In this document: piece after piece, positions 38,198-48,458 of the stretch
How the letters are laid out: every line of letters begins with the position of its first letter
How positions within the stretch are numbered: position 1 is the stretch's first letter
DNA from: Phoronis australis
Lineage: Eukaryota; Phoronida; Phoronidae
Assembly: GCA_002633005.1 (NCBI GenBank)
Contig: NMRA01000707.1
Span: 121,558 to 185,557 of the forward strand
Length of the DNA stretch: 64,000 nt
Reading direction: 5' to 3'
Position numbers and translations under genes: made by a program
The notes under the pieces: model-generated
Databases searched by the model: none
What the model was told of the DNA's origin: nothing
Seen by the model: only the letters and a program-made list of their open reading frames with translations

Positions 38198-38914
38198 ATG
38201 GAGAGTTATGCTTATGAAGTCGTGTTTGTTCGCCACGGTGAAAGTGAGTACAATGTGTCGGGTCGGTTCACTGGATGGATTGATTGCGATATAACGGAGA
38301 AAGGTCGCGATCAAGCCAAGCAGGCTGCTCACATTCTGAAAGAGAAGGGGTTCACATTTGACCACGCGTTCACCAGCGTTCTGAAGCGATCGATTCGTTC
38401 ACTGAATATTATGCTTCAGGAGCTGGACCTTGAGTGGATTCCTGTAACCAAAAGCTGGCGATTGAACGAGCGTTTTTATGGAGGTATGCAAGGAATGAGC
38501 AAGGAAGAAGCGTCGGCAATTTACGGAGAGAATCGAGTAATGGAAGTTTGGAGACAGTCTTTCACGGCCCCTCCTCCAGAAATAGACGAGTCCCATCCAC
38601 ACTGGCCTGGTCGTGATAGACGATACCATTGCATTCCAGAAGGGGTCATGCCCAAGAGCGAAAGTCTCAAGGATGTTCAAACGAGAGCACTCGTACACTG
38701 GCATGAAGCCATTGTGCCTGAAATAAAAAGTGGGAAACGAGTTCTCGTAGCAGCACACGGAAATAGTATGAGGGGTGTAGTTAAATATTTAGATAACTTA
38801 TCCGACGATGTCATTGTGTCGACGCGCATTCCCAATGCTTCGCCGTTTGCGTTCAGATTTGACAAGGACATGAATGTGATAACTCGCTACACGATAGGGA
38901 CAGATAACTCTTAA
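38198..38914 (+). CDS. 2,3-bisphosphoglycerate-dependent phosphoglycerate mutase, single exon
   Basis: The protein has 238 residues and interconverts 3- and 2-phosphoglycerate in glycolysis and gluconeogenesis, probably in the cytosol. The phosphohistidine loop VRHGESEYN puts the nucleophile at H13 with R12 beside it. TSVLKRSIR gives R64, WRLNERFYGG gives the acid E91, ESLKDV is at 155-160, and AAHGNSMRG gives the second active-site histidine H187. All catalytic positions of the dPGM family are kept. The ATG has A at -3 and G at +4, and is preceded in frame by TGA TGA, which fixes the start. The protein is about 12-16 residues shorter at the C terminus than human PGAM1 or E. coli GpmA, so the active-site lid tail is reduced. 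There is no intron. AATAAA follows the stop by 3 bp. RFTGW, TSVLKR, KSW and PGRDRRY look closer to bacterial GpmA than to the usual animal enzyme, so this may be a retrocopy or a transferred gene. Confidence 0.9.
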   Translation: MESYAYEVVFVRHGESEYNVSGRFTGWIDCDITEKGRDQAKQAAHILKEKGFTFDHAFTSVLKRSIRSLNIMLQELDLEWIPVTKSWRLNERFYGGMQGMSKEEASAIYGENRVMEVWRQSFTAPPPEIDESHPHWPGRDRRYHCIPEGVMPKSESLKDVQTRALVHWHEAIVPEIKSGKRVLVAAHGNSMRGVVKYLDNLSDDVIVSTRIPNASPFAFRFDKDMNVITRYTIGTDNS

Positions 38915-38917
38915 CGG

Positions 38918-38923
38918 AATAAA
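38918..38923 (+). terminator. AATAAA polyadenylation signal after the mutase stop codon
   Basis: An exact AATAAA hexamer starts 3 bp downstream of the TAA stop. A second AATAAA at 39668-39673 would give a longer 3' UTR. Which one is used cannot be told from sequence. Confidence 0.35.
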
Positions 38924-40235
38924 CGATCGCCCCGCAGACCTAACTTTGCCTCTTTGCCCGTCTCACCGCTGTTTGTGACGTTTATTGATTTTTTATCAGT
39001 CGAATCACGCTCTCGAGCTCGCTGAACGCGTCCAGCCATATTGCTTTCCACTCGATTTACGAACTACAATGTGTTCCACTTCGCTCATTTGTTACGACAT
39101 TTGATCGATTTAGAATTTTTAGTTGAGAGCTTTTACGCGATCATGTATTGCGATTGATCAGTATGGTTGATGCCAAAGAAAAGCGTAAGGAACAATTCAA
39201 TGGTCTTCAAATGATGTCATTCGATAGGTCTGTCGGTTTCGACTTGGTCAGTTGGCCTACTCGGGACAAGTCCCCGGTCTCGCTGATCTGCGACTCGACC
39301 GGTCTGTGTAATAGGGGAACGATCGCGGTTGAACATGTATTCAGGGACTTGATCACATCAAGTTACTATTGACTTACATAATACCAGTCCCACGAACGTA
39401 TGAGGCTTGTATACGGCCGTAGCAGTTGTCGTTACACAGTTGTTTGTATTGTTGCATGAATGCGGAAACCAACAACGCTGTATGCTCAGTAGACGCGGTG
39501 AGAAATAAGCAGATCAAAGCCAACGTATTGGGCTAGGACGACCATCGTTATGTTGTTTGGTGATCACATGTTTCTACTAGAAAACACGCCTTGGACACAC
39601 AGGATTATATTTTCAGTAGCAATAGTTCTAATAGCTTTAATCATTGTGTTATTATAATTTAATGGTAAATAAAAGTGTTTCTATCTCTCTCTCTATCTTA
39701 TGATTACTCAACGAATAATTAGGTCACCGGGTCAAGTCAACACAAACCTAGTTGCAATAACGGTGTACAGCACAATGACCCGCATGGCGTGTAAAAACAC
39801 CGTGACGCTAAAGACACGACGCGTGGAGATGTGTCGAAGGTCTTAACTAAGCTGCTAGTTAATCCAATAACTATAAACAATATGTGATTATTGTATGGGA
39901 TGATTCTCCCGAACCTGGCCCCAAACATTAATTAGTGCTGATGTTTTTTTCCGGCAATAGAATGAATGATACAGAGGCGAACTGGAGTCAACTGAGCTCA
40001 GTGACTTGCTTTTAGGTCATGCGGGACCCAGCTGGGCCTCAAGAGACTTGTGTAAAACCACCTGTGTGACTATATACTTGTGTCTACTTTGTTTTAATGT
40101 TTATTATACCATAAACCATTAGTCCCCATGCTTAAAGTTGCACATTTCTATGGAATAGAATAGGATATGGAATAGAATTTCAATTTCATTCTATTCTTAA
40201 AATAAACTTAAAAGCTTATTTTATACCGGATGCAG

Positions 40236-40402
40236 CATGCGCTCAACCAGCCTAAAAAATTATGGGGCTCAAACCGTTGGTAGTTCTTGCCATTTTAGTG
40301 GAATTTTGTCTCCTTTCGGAGTTTTTGTTTCTCTGAGGCAGACCCTTTGGCCCACTTCACCAAATGGGTGGCGCGTTCGAGCCCCCTGCCCCCCCCCCCC
40401 CC
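40236..40402 (-). repeat. Three-copy dispersed repeat, copy E, ending in poly-C
   Basis: Read on the minus strand it runs from a G-run through GGGGGCTCGAACGCGCC, GTGGGCCAAAGGGTCTGCCT and CAGAGAAACAAAAAC to TTAGGCTGGTTGAGCGCATG. This is the same order as copies D and C. The G/C-run end is next to the single ambiguous base at 40403. Confidence 0.6.
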
Positions 40403-40403
40403 N
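40403..40403. other. Ambiguous base (N) at the end of a C-run
   Basis: The only N in the window follows about 14 consecutive C residues, a typical unresolved homopolymer. Confidence 0.95.
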
Positions 40404-43400
40404 AGGGTTACAACAACAAACATGAGCAGAGGATGCTAGATTCCTGTAAAAAACATAAATGCCCATTAGTCAAATCACACGCTAACAAGATTTGCACGCA
40501 AGTGGACGAGAAAGGTTTCACAGTCCATTCCAGAGCATTCCTTGGCACATTGCAATTGCTTATTGATGGCACCGTCCCAGATTGAAGTGAGCTAGCCGCT
40601 ATTCGTGCGTTACTTTAGTTACTCTTGAGATAATCAGCGGTCGTGACCAACGCGCATGTTAAGCATACTAGTTTCAAAAAAAAACGAACAATAGGAAAGG
40701 CAAATGGCGATCATTACTATATTTAAGATTAAAAATTAAACAATATCCGTCTCTGATGCATTATAAGCATAGGCGGATTTAGGCGGGGGTCTCCCCCTAG
40801 CTTGGCTGCCGCAAGCAAAATGAAACACAAGAGCAACAGCAACAGCGCGAAACGTGAGGACTTGAACTATAACTAGGACCTGTAGTTGAGAAGGGGGAGG
40901 GGTATCTCAGTGACCCCAGATCGCAGTGGTATCGCGTTCCCTTTTTCAGGCGATATATTTTTCGAACACTAAGAAGGTTCATCTACTCCCGGCCCCCGCG
41001 ACTTTCGGGACGCCTGTACACATACAACCGCGCTTTGCCCAAGGCAACATGTTGCCCCCTCCCCTCCCCTTATTATATCCTAGATTCGCCATTGATTATA
41101 GAAAATAGCGAGCAGAATTTCTTCAGCAGTGCGACTAAGCCACGATCATTAAATTGAGAATCCTTTGTACATGTTTTATATATTAGTCGCAGTCTTTATC
41201 GCTAAGGCTTTGGGGTATCAAAACCCCGAATGTTAGCGTAGGAGTTGCCCGATGCTGCTCTCATGATCGACCCATCGCGAATACGGTTACGTTGGATTCC
41301 AAGTCGTTGGATTGGAACAAACAGAACTTGGAAGAAAACAGTCCGGATTAGCTTAATCGCACAGCAATGTCTTGTATCTGCAAAGCCAGTGGATCGAGGT
41401 GCAAGCAGCTGAATATTACTGCAAGAGAGAACAATCTTCGATAGGGCTGAATCACTCGGTGAGAAGTCGTGGAAATCGTTGCCCTTCAGTCAGTGTCAGT
41501 GGACTTGGATAGGGATGAGTGATTGTAATTTTTTTCAAAACTAATCACACTAGCGTAAAACTTTGAATTATTTTGAACAAAAATCAGCCAGAATCGTGTA
41601 TTTTGTAATCTACAGGACTTCATTTCATTAAACTTCTACAAAATACACTTTAACTACTTGTTTTACTTGCGGTAACCCCTACTGCCACAAGTGGACTGAT
41701 CCCGTATACATTAACTGGGAAATTTATTGACCCAGTTGCAGCAACCCAACATGAATATCACTCCTTTTTGGCTGAGATTACATAATAAGGTCTATATTCT
41801 TCCTAATTTTTTATTAGTTTTATTTGTTTATGTTGTTGTGTATACTAATAAGTCTGAAATGTAGCATTCAACTGCAGGTTGCTATGGAAATTCTAAAGAC
41901 ACTATCGGCACTTTTTGTCGGCCATTTTCCTTGACTTTTGAAAGCTCTAAATTTTCGCTTTCCCCGACTAGAATTGGCAATAACTCGGTCATTTGTGAAG
42001 ATAAGGACATGTTTCATACCTCAAAATGATCAGAAAACACTGTATTTTCACTAAAATAACAATTAAAAAAATGACAAATCCCGGCCGACTTAAGACTCAT
42101 TTTGTGGTGGTGGGTCACATTTGTGGTTTTGTTCATCCAACTTACAGCAAGAAGAAGTTATTTATCACATTTCAGAATGGTTGGATTCACTGCAGAGTTG
42201 ACTTAACATCGTGTTAATGGGACGTGTCTCTTCTTAGTGAAAGTACTCGACGATATCTAGCGAAATCTCGTTAGTACTTACTTCTCGCGTAAACTCTACC
42301 TTGTTCAGTGAACACGAGGATGCAAAATTCAAGTGAGTTCTGACCAGGGTCTGTGAGAGCATTTTAGCAATGAACGCTTTGGCCCCAGTGACTGCTCACG
42401 CCAGTCTTGTTTGGCCTTGGACACAGCTTGGCTTTTGGATGTGACGAAATTCACTGGACAGCCTTTTTTAATTAGCTACAGCATATTTAATATCATCTTT
42501 GCACCAAAGCTAATCGCATAAATATATCGAAAATATTCGAGTAGAAAAATGTTGCGAAAAATCATATTTCGCACAAAAGCCCAGGGGAAGGAGGTACGGT
42601 AACAGTTTTTATTTAAATCTTACGGAAATTCATGGCAAAAACATTAACAATGAATTTGTATATGAAATATAAATGATGACTGAAAGAACTATTCTTCGAA
42701 CTAATCAAACTACACATTCTTATAATCCGAAATCGATGATGTATAAATCGATATACCCTCAGACAGACTAATTTTGTATACCTGAGATATACCCGACTAT
42801 CATCGCCATGCCAGTACGTGCATATGAGCCCTGTAAAATGTCGTTCGGATTTAATAAGTCGAAACGTTTTTCGCGATCCCGAAGGTTACGAGTTAAGTAA
42901 AGTCACTTGTACATGTAGTGCGTTTAGAGGAGTCCATTTTTATCAAGATAACGAGTATGCATGCACGATTTCGATAACGCAACCTTGTTTTGTGTGAAAC
43001 AACATATTGTTGTGAGAGATGATTATATGCATGCTCCTGCAGGAATACAAAATAATCAGCTTGAAATTTCATCAAGTGGTATCTTGCGTAATGAAGACAT
43101 TGTTAGGTGTTAGTGATGAACGTCACAACGGGAATAGCGTGGTCACTTTGGCAATTGAAAGCTTTGGTCAATATCACAAATGACGTAAAGGCAAACTGAG
43201 GCAAAGTCCCCATTTATCAGGTGAATACATGACGTGTACAGACTAAAGCACTATTACCTATACATGCTGAGGGACAAGAACGTCAATGGTGGAGACTAGC
43301 TTTGGATGCTAGAAAAATTGTGTGCTAACACTGAGAAAGAACAAAAGTACCAAGAGTATGATGAATATTCGAATCATGAAAGAGATGAATATAATAGTTT

Positions 43401-43513
43401 AGTTGGACGCGTTTATTTCGCGACGCGAATGAGAGAAATAAATGAGAGGCAAACGGTGACAATTGAAAAATTGTTTAAGGTGTTCGGAAACGCATTGTCA
43501 TAAAACGGGTTAT

Positions 43514-43995
43514 CTGGTCCGGGGCTCTAATCTTTTTACTCGAAAAGAAACTCGAAAATATAGTTATTAGATAGCATTACATGTTACTTTCCTTCTTTTG
43601 AGAAATAAAATGTTTACGTATTAAAAAATATGTTTGGCCATTTCTACTCTGCTTTGTTTGAACTCAAGATAAGTGTCTATTATTCTATCTTCGTGTAGGC
43701 CTACATGACTTGCGTGGACATTTTTTTAGTCCTCGTGTTCAGTTGATAAACACAACATTAAGGCTAAAAGTTCGAGTTTGAACTCGAAATTTTGAATTTT
43801 TACTCGAGTTTGTAGCATGAATACAAGGGTCATTAAGTGCAAACTTGGACTAGGAACTCACCGATATGCGTAAACTACATTGTATTCGAACACAGTCTAA
43901 TTACCACTTATATTGTCTTCTCACAAAAGTAGCAGATAAATTGTCAAAAATATTTTCGAGTTCGTTTGAGTACAAAGATTAGATTCCTGGCCCTG
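43514..43995. mobile_element. TCGA-rich MITE, full copy
   Basis: The left end (CTGGTCCGGGGCTCTAATC, then TTTTTACTCGAAAAGAAACT) and the right end (GTTTGAGTACAAAGATTAGA, then TTCCTGGCCCTG) are inverted over roughly 40 bp with mismatches. Inside are repeated ACTCGAAA/TTTCGAGT blocks and GGGTCATTAAGTGCAAACTT. There is no coding capacity. Confidence 0.6.
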
Positions 43996-44153
43996 TAGTA
44001 AACGTGAAACGAAAACAAGGTACGCGGTTGGTTTGATTAAACTGTTAAAAACATCCTCTTACGAGAATATCAATGCATACGCAATGACAAAAGACTAAAT
44101 GAGGAACTTATAAGGTTGATGAGCTTGAAGAGGACGCAATATAACAACCAAAT

Positions 44154-45000
44154 GTGTGGACAGAGTGTCCTCAGTTATGCAACTTCTGGATCGAAATTTA
44201 TTTCGATCACAGAAAAATTTACTATGGGTTGTTTCATCGCTCACCTTCTCAATCACCAGCTGAAAGAAAACTCTACTTCAAAGCCCTAGCCGATCAGTTA
44301 GGGGAACTTAACCGCAATAGCGTTAGTATAATCATAAATGATGATTTCAATGCCCGAAACTCTACATGGTACAATGATGATCATGACAATACGGCCGGAC
44401 TACAATTGTTTGATATTTTATTGTCTAATGACTGCATACAACTAATTAATGAGCCAACCCGTATCACCGACGTTTCTCTTTCATGTATTGACCTCTGTAT
44501 AACAAACATTTTGAGTATCATTGACTCATGTTCTGTACTGCCTCCTGTTGGCAATTCCCATCAGCACACTATTGAAACCACTCTAACACTTAAAAAACCG
44601 GTTAATGAACAACACACCACTCGAACCAACTGGAAGTATGATCAGGTCGACACCGATAAACTGCTCCAGGATATCACCAACACTGGCTGGGATTCCATAT
44701 TGTACACTGGCGAGATTGATGACACTGTTTCACTCTTCACTAGTACTCTCTATGAAATCTTAAAAAACAACATCCCATCAACTGAAAGGATAATTAAACA
44801 CAACAGCCAACCGTAGTTCAACAGTAATGTTAAACGGGCAATCCGCACAAGAAACAGACTTTACAGCTCTTTCAGAAGATCTATCAACACTATAATTTAT
44901 AACAGATACAAGGAGCTGTCACGTCTGGTTGAAACTTTAGTACATCAAGCCAAAGCTGATAACCGACACAAGCTTTTTCAACAAATTAAGAGTGACTCCA
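44154..45000 (+). mobile_element. LINE (CR1/Jockey-like), 5'-truncated part: endonuclease C-terminal half
   Basis: The frame at 44154-44816 encodes the second half of an apurinic-type (EEP) endonuclease: DDFNARNSTWYN at the GDFN position, NEPTRIT, SCIDLCITN, and HQHTIETTL where an SDH motif is expected. Two catalytic positions therefore look changed. A TAG at 44814 interrupts the frame, which then continues through NRLYSSFRRSI to SDSI at 45000. The N-terminal endonuclease half is absent, the usual result of incomplete reverse transcription. The reading frame resumes at 48459 after the nested element. Confidence 0.85.
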
Positions 45001-45779
45001 TATAAAAACCAACAGGTAGAGTCTATACCCAAAATCACCGATTTTTTTTGAAACTTAGCACATGAGTTTGGTTTGTTGAGAAGTAGAAAAACCTCACTTT
45101 TTAAGAATTTTCATTCATTATTTTTCTTTTTATGACCTGTACCTCAATTTTGCAACAAAATTGGGCGTCGAAGTAGGCATGTTTGAATGCATTTTACTAG
45201 CATGTATGATACGGTCAAAACAAATGAATAATACGAATTGAAAGGGCAATGGCTGAATAATTTAATGGCATAACTTTCAAAATCCATTTTTAAATTTATA
45301 CGTTTTGAATTTGTGAGGCAAAAACGGCTATTTTTCAGGTTTTCACTGAAACCATTTTCGGCCACATTTGGCACTCTGTAGCAGCCATAACGCACCTTTC
45401 CTGAAATTGACTTTATAATAATTTGTTAAGTCATTCCTAACCTGTTCATAATCTAAAATAAAAAATCTTGCCTCTAATCTAGTTTTTGCGTACGAAGCAT
45501 TATACGAACTGCACTTCGTCCTTTTGCATGTTCTCAGTTGCCTCTGCTGCCAATAGGGGGCTCTTGGAACATATAATTAGCTTGCGAAACACGACATAAA
45601 AACTTTGTATTTTGGAGAAAAGGCAGACGGCATTATTAATTACCATTCTATGAAAACGGCATTGATGATTAATACTTATTACAAAAATGTGTACGTAAAT
45701 CAACTGGCATGCGTGCTTCTAAATGATAGATGGCGCTGCTTTTGTTTACGTGGAGACTGAAGACGCATCTAGAATAAGA

Positions 45780-45896
45780 GCAGTAACACGAGGACCTTGC
45801 TATAATTCAAGACTTCGCGAGATGTTGCCGTGTATTTTAAATGAGAACACGTGGTTTTGGATAAATTTTAGAGAGGTTCTAGTGTTACTGAACTCA
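45780..45896. mobile_element. GTTCAGT-family MITE, copy inside the TIR element
   Basis: It begins GCAGTAACACGAGGACCT and ends AGTGTTACTGAAC, an inverted pair. The core GCCGTGTATTTTAAATGAGA and GACTTCGCGAGATGTTG match the copies at 19.9-20.2 and 56 kb. It is a third nesting level: MITE in TIR element in LINE. Confidence 0.6.
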
Positions 45897-46375
45897 CCCC
45901 TGCCTTGTTTTCTATCTGCCTTGTTCGTGCCACAGGCAAAGGAAGGCACCCAAGGTGGATATGCCCCGGCCCCTAGTGTTCAGTGCAAAAAATCCTTCAA
46001 CTTGTCAATAGTCATTGTAACTTTGGGTTCATATTGTAATGTCCCTGCTGGTTGCTACAAATTTTAGTCGCCACCAGTCGCCAGAAATCTGGTGTTCCCC
46101 CCACACACACCGGGCACCCTAACGCTGAATATTTCTGCCAGTGTGATCATCAGTGGTATAAAAAGGTACACATTCACAGTTAATAGAAAATAATTCGCGA
46201 AAGACAATTTTATTAATGACTACTTCATGACAGACATGAAGTAAACAGAAGTAACGGTCTCGACTTCATATATCACACATCTTTGACTGGTATGCTACAA
46301 AACTAGGCTAAACGTTGAGCTCATTTATCACTTCATTCAGTAAACATAACAGCATCTTCAGCAGAAATAGCATCG

Positions 46376-47543
46376 TCATAAACATTGCTGCAGACAACCT
46401 CGAAAAAATCCACCAATCTGCGATTCACTTAACATCACAGGTAAATTTACACTTTCACAGTGGGTTCTCGGCGTAATGTTTTCTCCCGGCATTTTGGCAC
46501 TTCCGAGGGTGAAAGTTTTTACCTGACTTTCTCCTTCATCGAATATGTTCGTCAGAAAGTTCTTAACCTTTGATGAAAATCTTGTTGACCTTTTACCTTT
46601 TTTCAATGCCTAACCTATTGCTTCAGCATTCGTCTCATCCACATTGTACTCTGAGGCTGCCTCAAATGACGCTCCGGGTTCTTGCATCTAAAAGCATTTC
46701 TGACGACTGTCGTGCGATGTGGTCATACGTGTTCAGTGTGGTTACCCACATCCAAATGCCGACCTAGTTCTGCGTCTGTAGCAAAAAATTTCGAGTAACC
46801 TTGCTGGGTACAAGGGAACTTTTGTTGAGGCTCTTCACTAGATACAATTCCAACCTTAAGTCTTGGTGTTGAAAATCCGCCATGTCTAGAGATGTTAGTG
46901 TAATTTAGAGAAATAGGTTTCCCATTTTCTCAGTATTTGTAAGAACTTACCGTCATCTACATGGAATGATTTCCACACGTGAATTCCTTGGATGGAATAG
47001 TGGGAATTTGGGAATGTCCTTATACCAGGAACTGAGTATTTTGGAAAAGACTTTGTTGCATTGACTGAAAATGCATACACATAACATCCCTTCACACGGC
47101 CACTGGAAAGTAGTGCTTCTTTCAAATCCAGAAAGTTTATGATATTATTACTTTCGGCTACAAAGTACTTTGCATGTTGTTTGAGTGGAGCGATCTTGCG
47201 ATCACAGAGATCCTTTCCATTCTGACTTTCACTAAAGTCATATCTCGAAACAGAAATGCCGGTAGAATTTGACAAGGGTGCTACGTTCAGGAGGAGAGGA
47301 GCAGAGTGGTAACATCCAGCATTACCTGACTCTTCCATGACTGGTCCTGTTCAGTCAGAAATTCACCGACTCTGGGTAGTACGAGTCCGTACTCTGGAAC
47401 AGGCCTTGCTTTGTGAAGTAGTTTCTTGTATCTCAAATGTTCAGTGGTGTCTTTGACATGACTCACTAAAGCACACAGCTTTTGTGATTTTTTGAAGAAT
47501 AAACTCTAAAGGAACATGAAGGCCCATCGACATCGTCCGCCAT
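46376..47543 (-). pseudogene. Decayed C2H2-finger orphan gene inside the TIR element
   Basis: Coding-like segments lie in order on the minus strand. A start, ATGGCGGACGATG (MADDVDG...), is at 47543, followed after a frame change by KLCALVSHVKDTTEHLRYKK. A 147-codon frame (47338-46895) contains CDRKIAPLKQHAK, LDLKEALLSSGRVKGC and GIHVWKSF. That frame reaches a good donor, G|GTAAGTT, at 46950. Next come FPCTQQGYSKFF...HLDVGNH, a C2H2-like finger whose second Cys reads Tyr, then KKGKRSTRFSSKVKNFL and SESQI.GFF. I recall this segment order from multicopy uncharacterised proteins of cnidarians, molluscs and lancelets; this is memory, not a search. Frameshifts and stops make the copy non-functional. 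Function is unknown. Confidence 0.6.
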
Positions 47544-48458
47544 TTTGTCTTTTTAAAATGCACTTGCTTCTCTCAAAACCAGACATTACAAATATCAATT
47601 CTTACTCGTTTAATCTTAAAGGCATTTATTTCCATTCAAAAGTTGTACAGAGTGTTTAAATTAACCTGATTATGTAAAAGAAATGAAAGAATACGAGAGG
47701 ATTACACGTACATTTTTTATAAATCCTCAAGCTTTAAACCTCAACTGACTTCCTCAGTGGGCAAAGGTCATCGGGTTCAGTTTTGATACTAGCCGCGTAA
47801 TAAACCCAGAAAACATCTTGTTTTCATTTGAAAGACTTTAGACTTGGTTTCTATAACTATTTAAAGCAGACTTCTTGCCTAAAAGTTTGTTCAAATGGTT
47901 TGTAAACTCTGCTCGTCATTTCCAAACTATGAAAATAGACAGTTTTGCAAGACAATTTTCACTAAAGTGCAAAGTTGAGGCAAGATTTTTTATTGCTCAG
48001 TCATCAAGACTAACTCTTTAACTGTATGTTCAAAACGTCACATAAGGCTACAAGGTGTTTTATGGCAGTAAGAAGGTCACAAAAATGGCCACTAAAATTA
48101 GCCCCAAAAAGTGGTCTGTGGATTATCTCCCCTGTCTAGCATAAAACTGTTAGATTTTAATAAATGGCACAGAATTATGCACAGTATACGTTGGTTATTT
48201 CAGCCACCAAAATATAGCTTTTGATCTATTTTGTATGTTACTCATTTTTGTTGCTGAAAACATGCGATTTTTGAGACGGCTAATATGCCCAATTGTGCCA
48301 ATTTGTGTTATCATGCTCCAGCGGCGAAATTAGGGGTCATTGAGTGCGCAAAATTTGGCATTTGGGTTTTTGTTAGGATACCTACCCATGTACAAAAAAT
48401 GAAGTTGTTTTAAATTTTGACGTATAGACTGATTTTTGAAAATCTACTGGTTTTTATA

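Larger units (their letters stand above)
38924..43513. other. No supported gene besides listed repeats
   Basis: It contains a short (TC)n run near 39685 and GGCGGATTTAGG-type repeat traces near 40770. A possible worn GTTCAGT-type end lies near 42300. No conserved coding frame is seen. Confidence 0.5.
45003..48456. mobile_element. 3,454-bp TIR DNA element inserted into the LINE, TA duplication
   Basis: The ends are TAAAAACCAACAGG... and the inverse of ...CTACTGGTTTTTA: 9 bp of perfect terminal inversion, followed by looser similarity that includes GTCTATAC. TA at 45001-45002 is repeated at 48457-48458. Removing the element and one TA restores the LINE codons as D-S-I-W-T-A-S in frame, which fixes both boundaries to the base. 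The minus strand carries remains of a zinc-finger-type orphan gene (46376-47543), and a MITE sits inside at 45780-45896. No DDE transposase is recognisable. TA duplication fits the IS630-Tc1-mariner group, but the terminal sequence and cargo do not let me place it in a named superfamily. Confidence 0.8.

Noticed and set aside
42230-42330. Seventh GTTCAGT-family MITE copy
   Set aside because: GTTCAGTGAACACGAGG resembles one end, but no matching inverted end or core was found nearby. Too weak to list.
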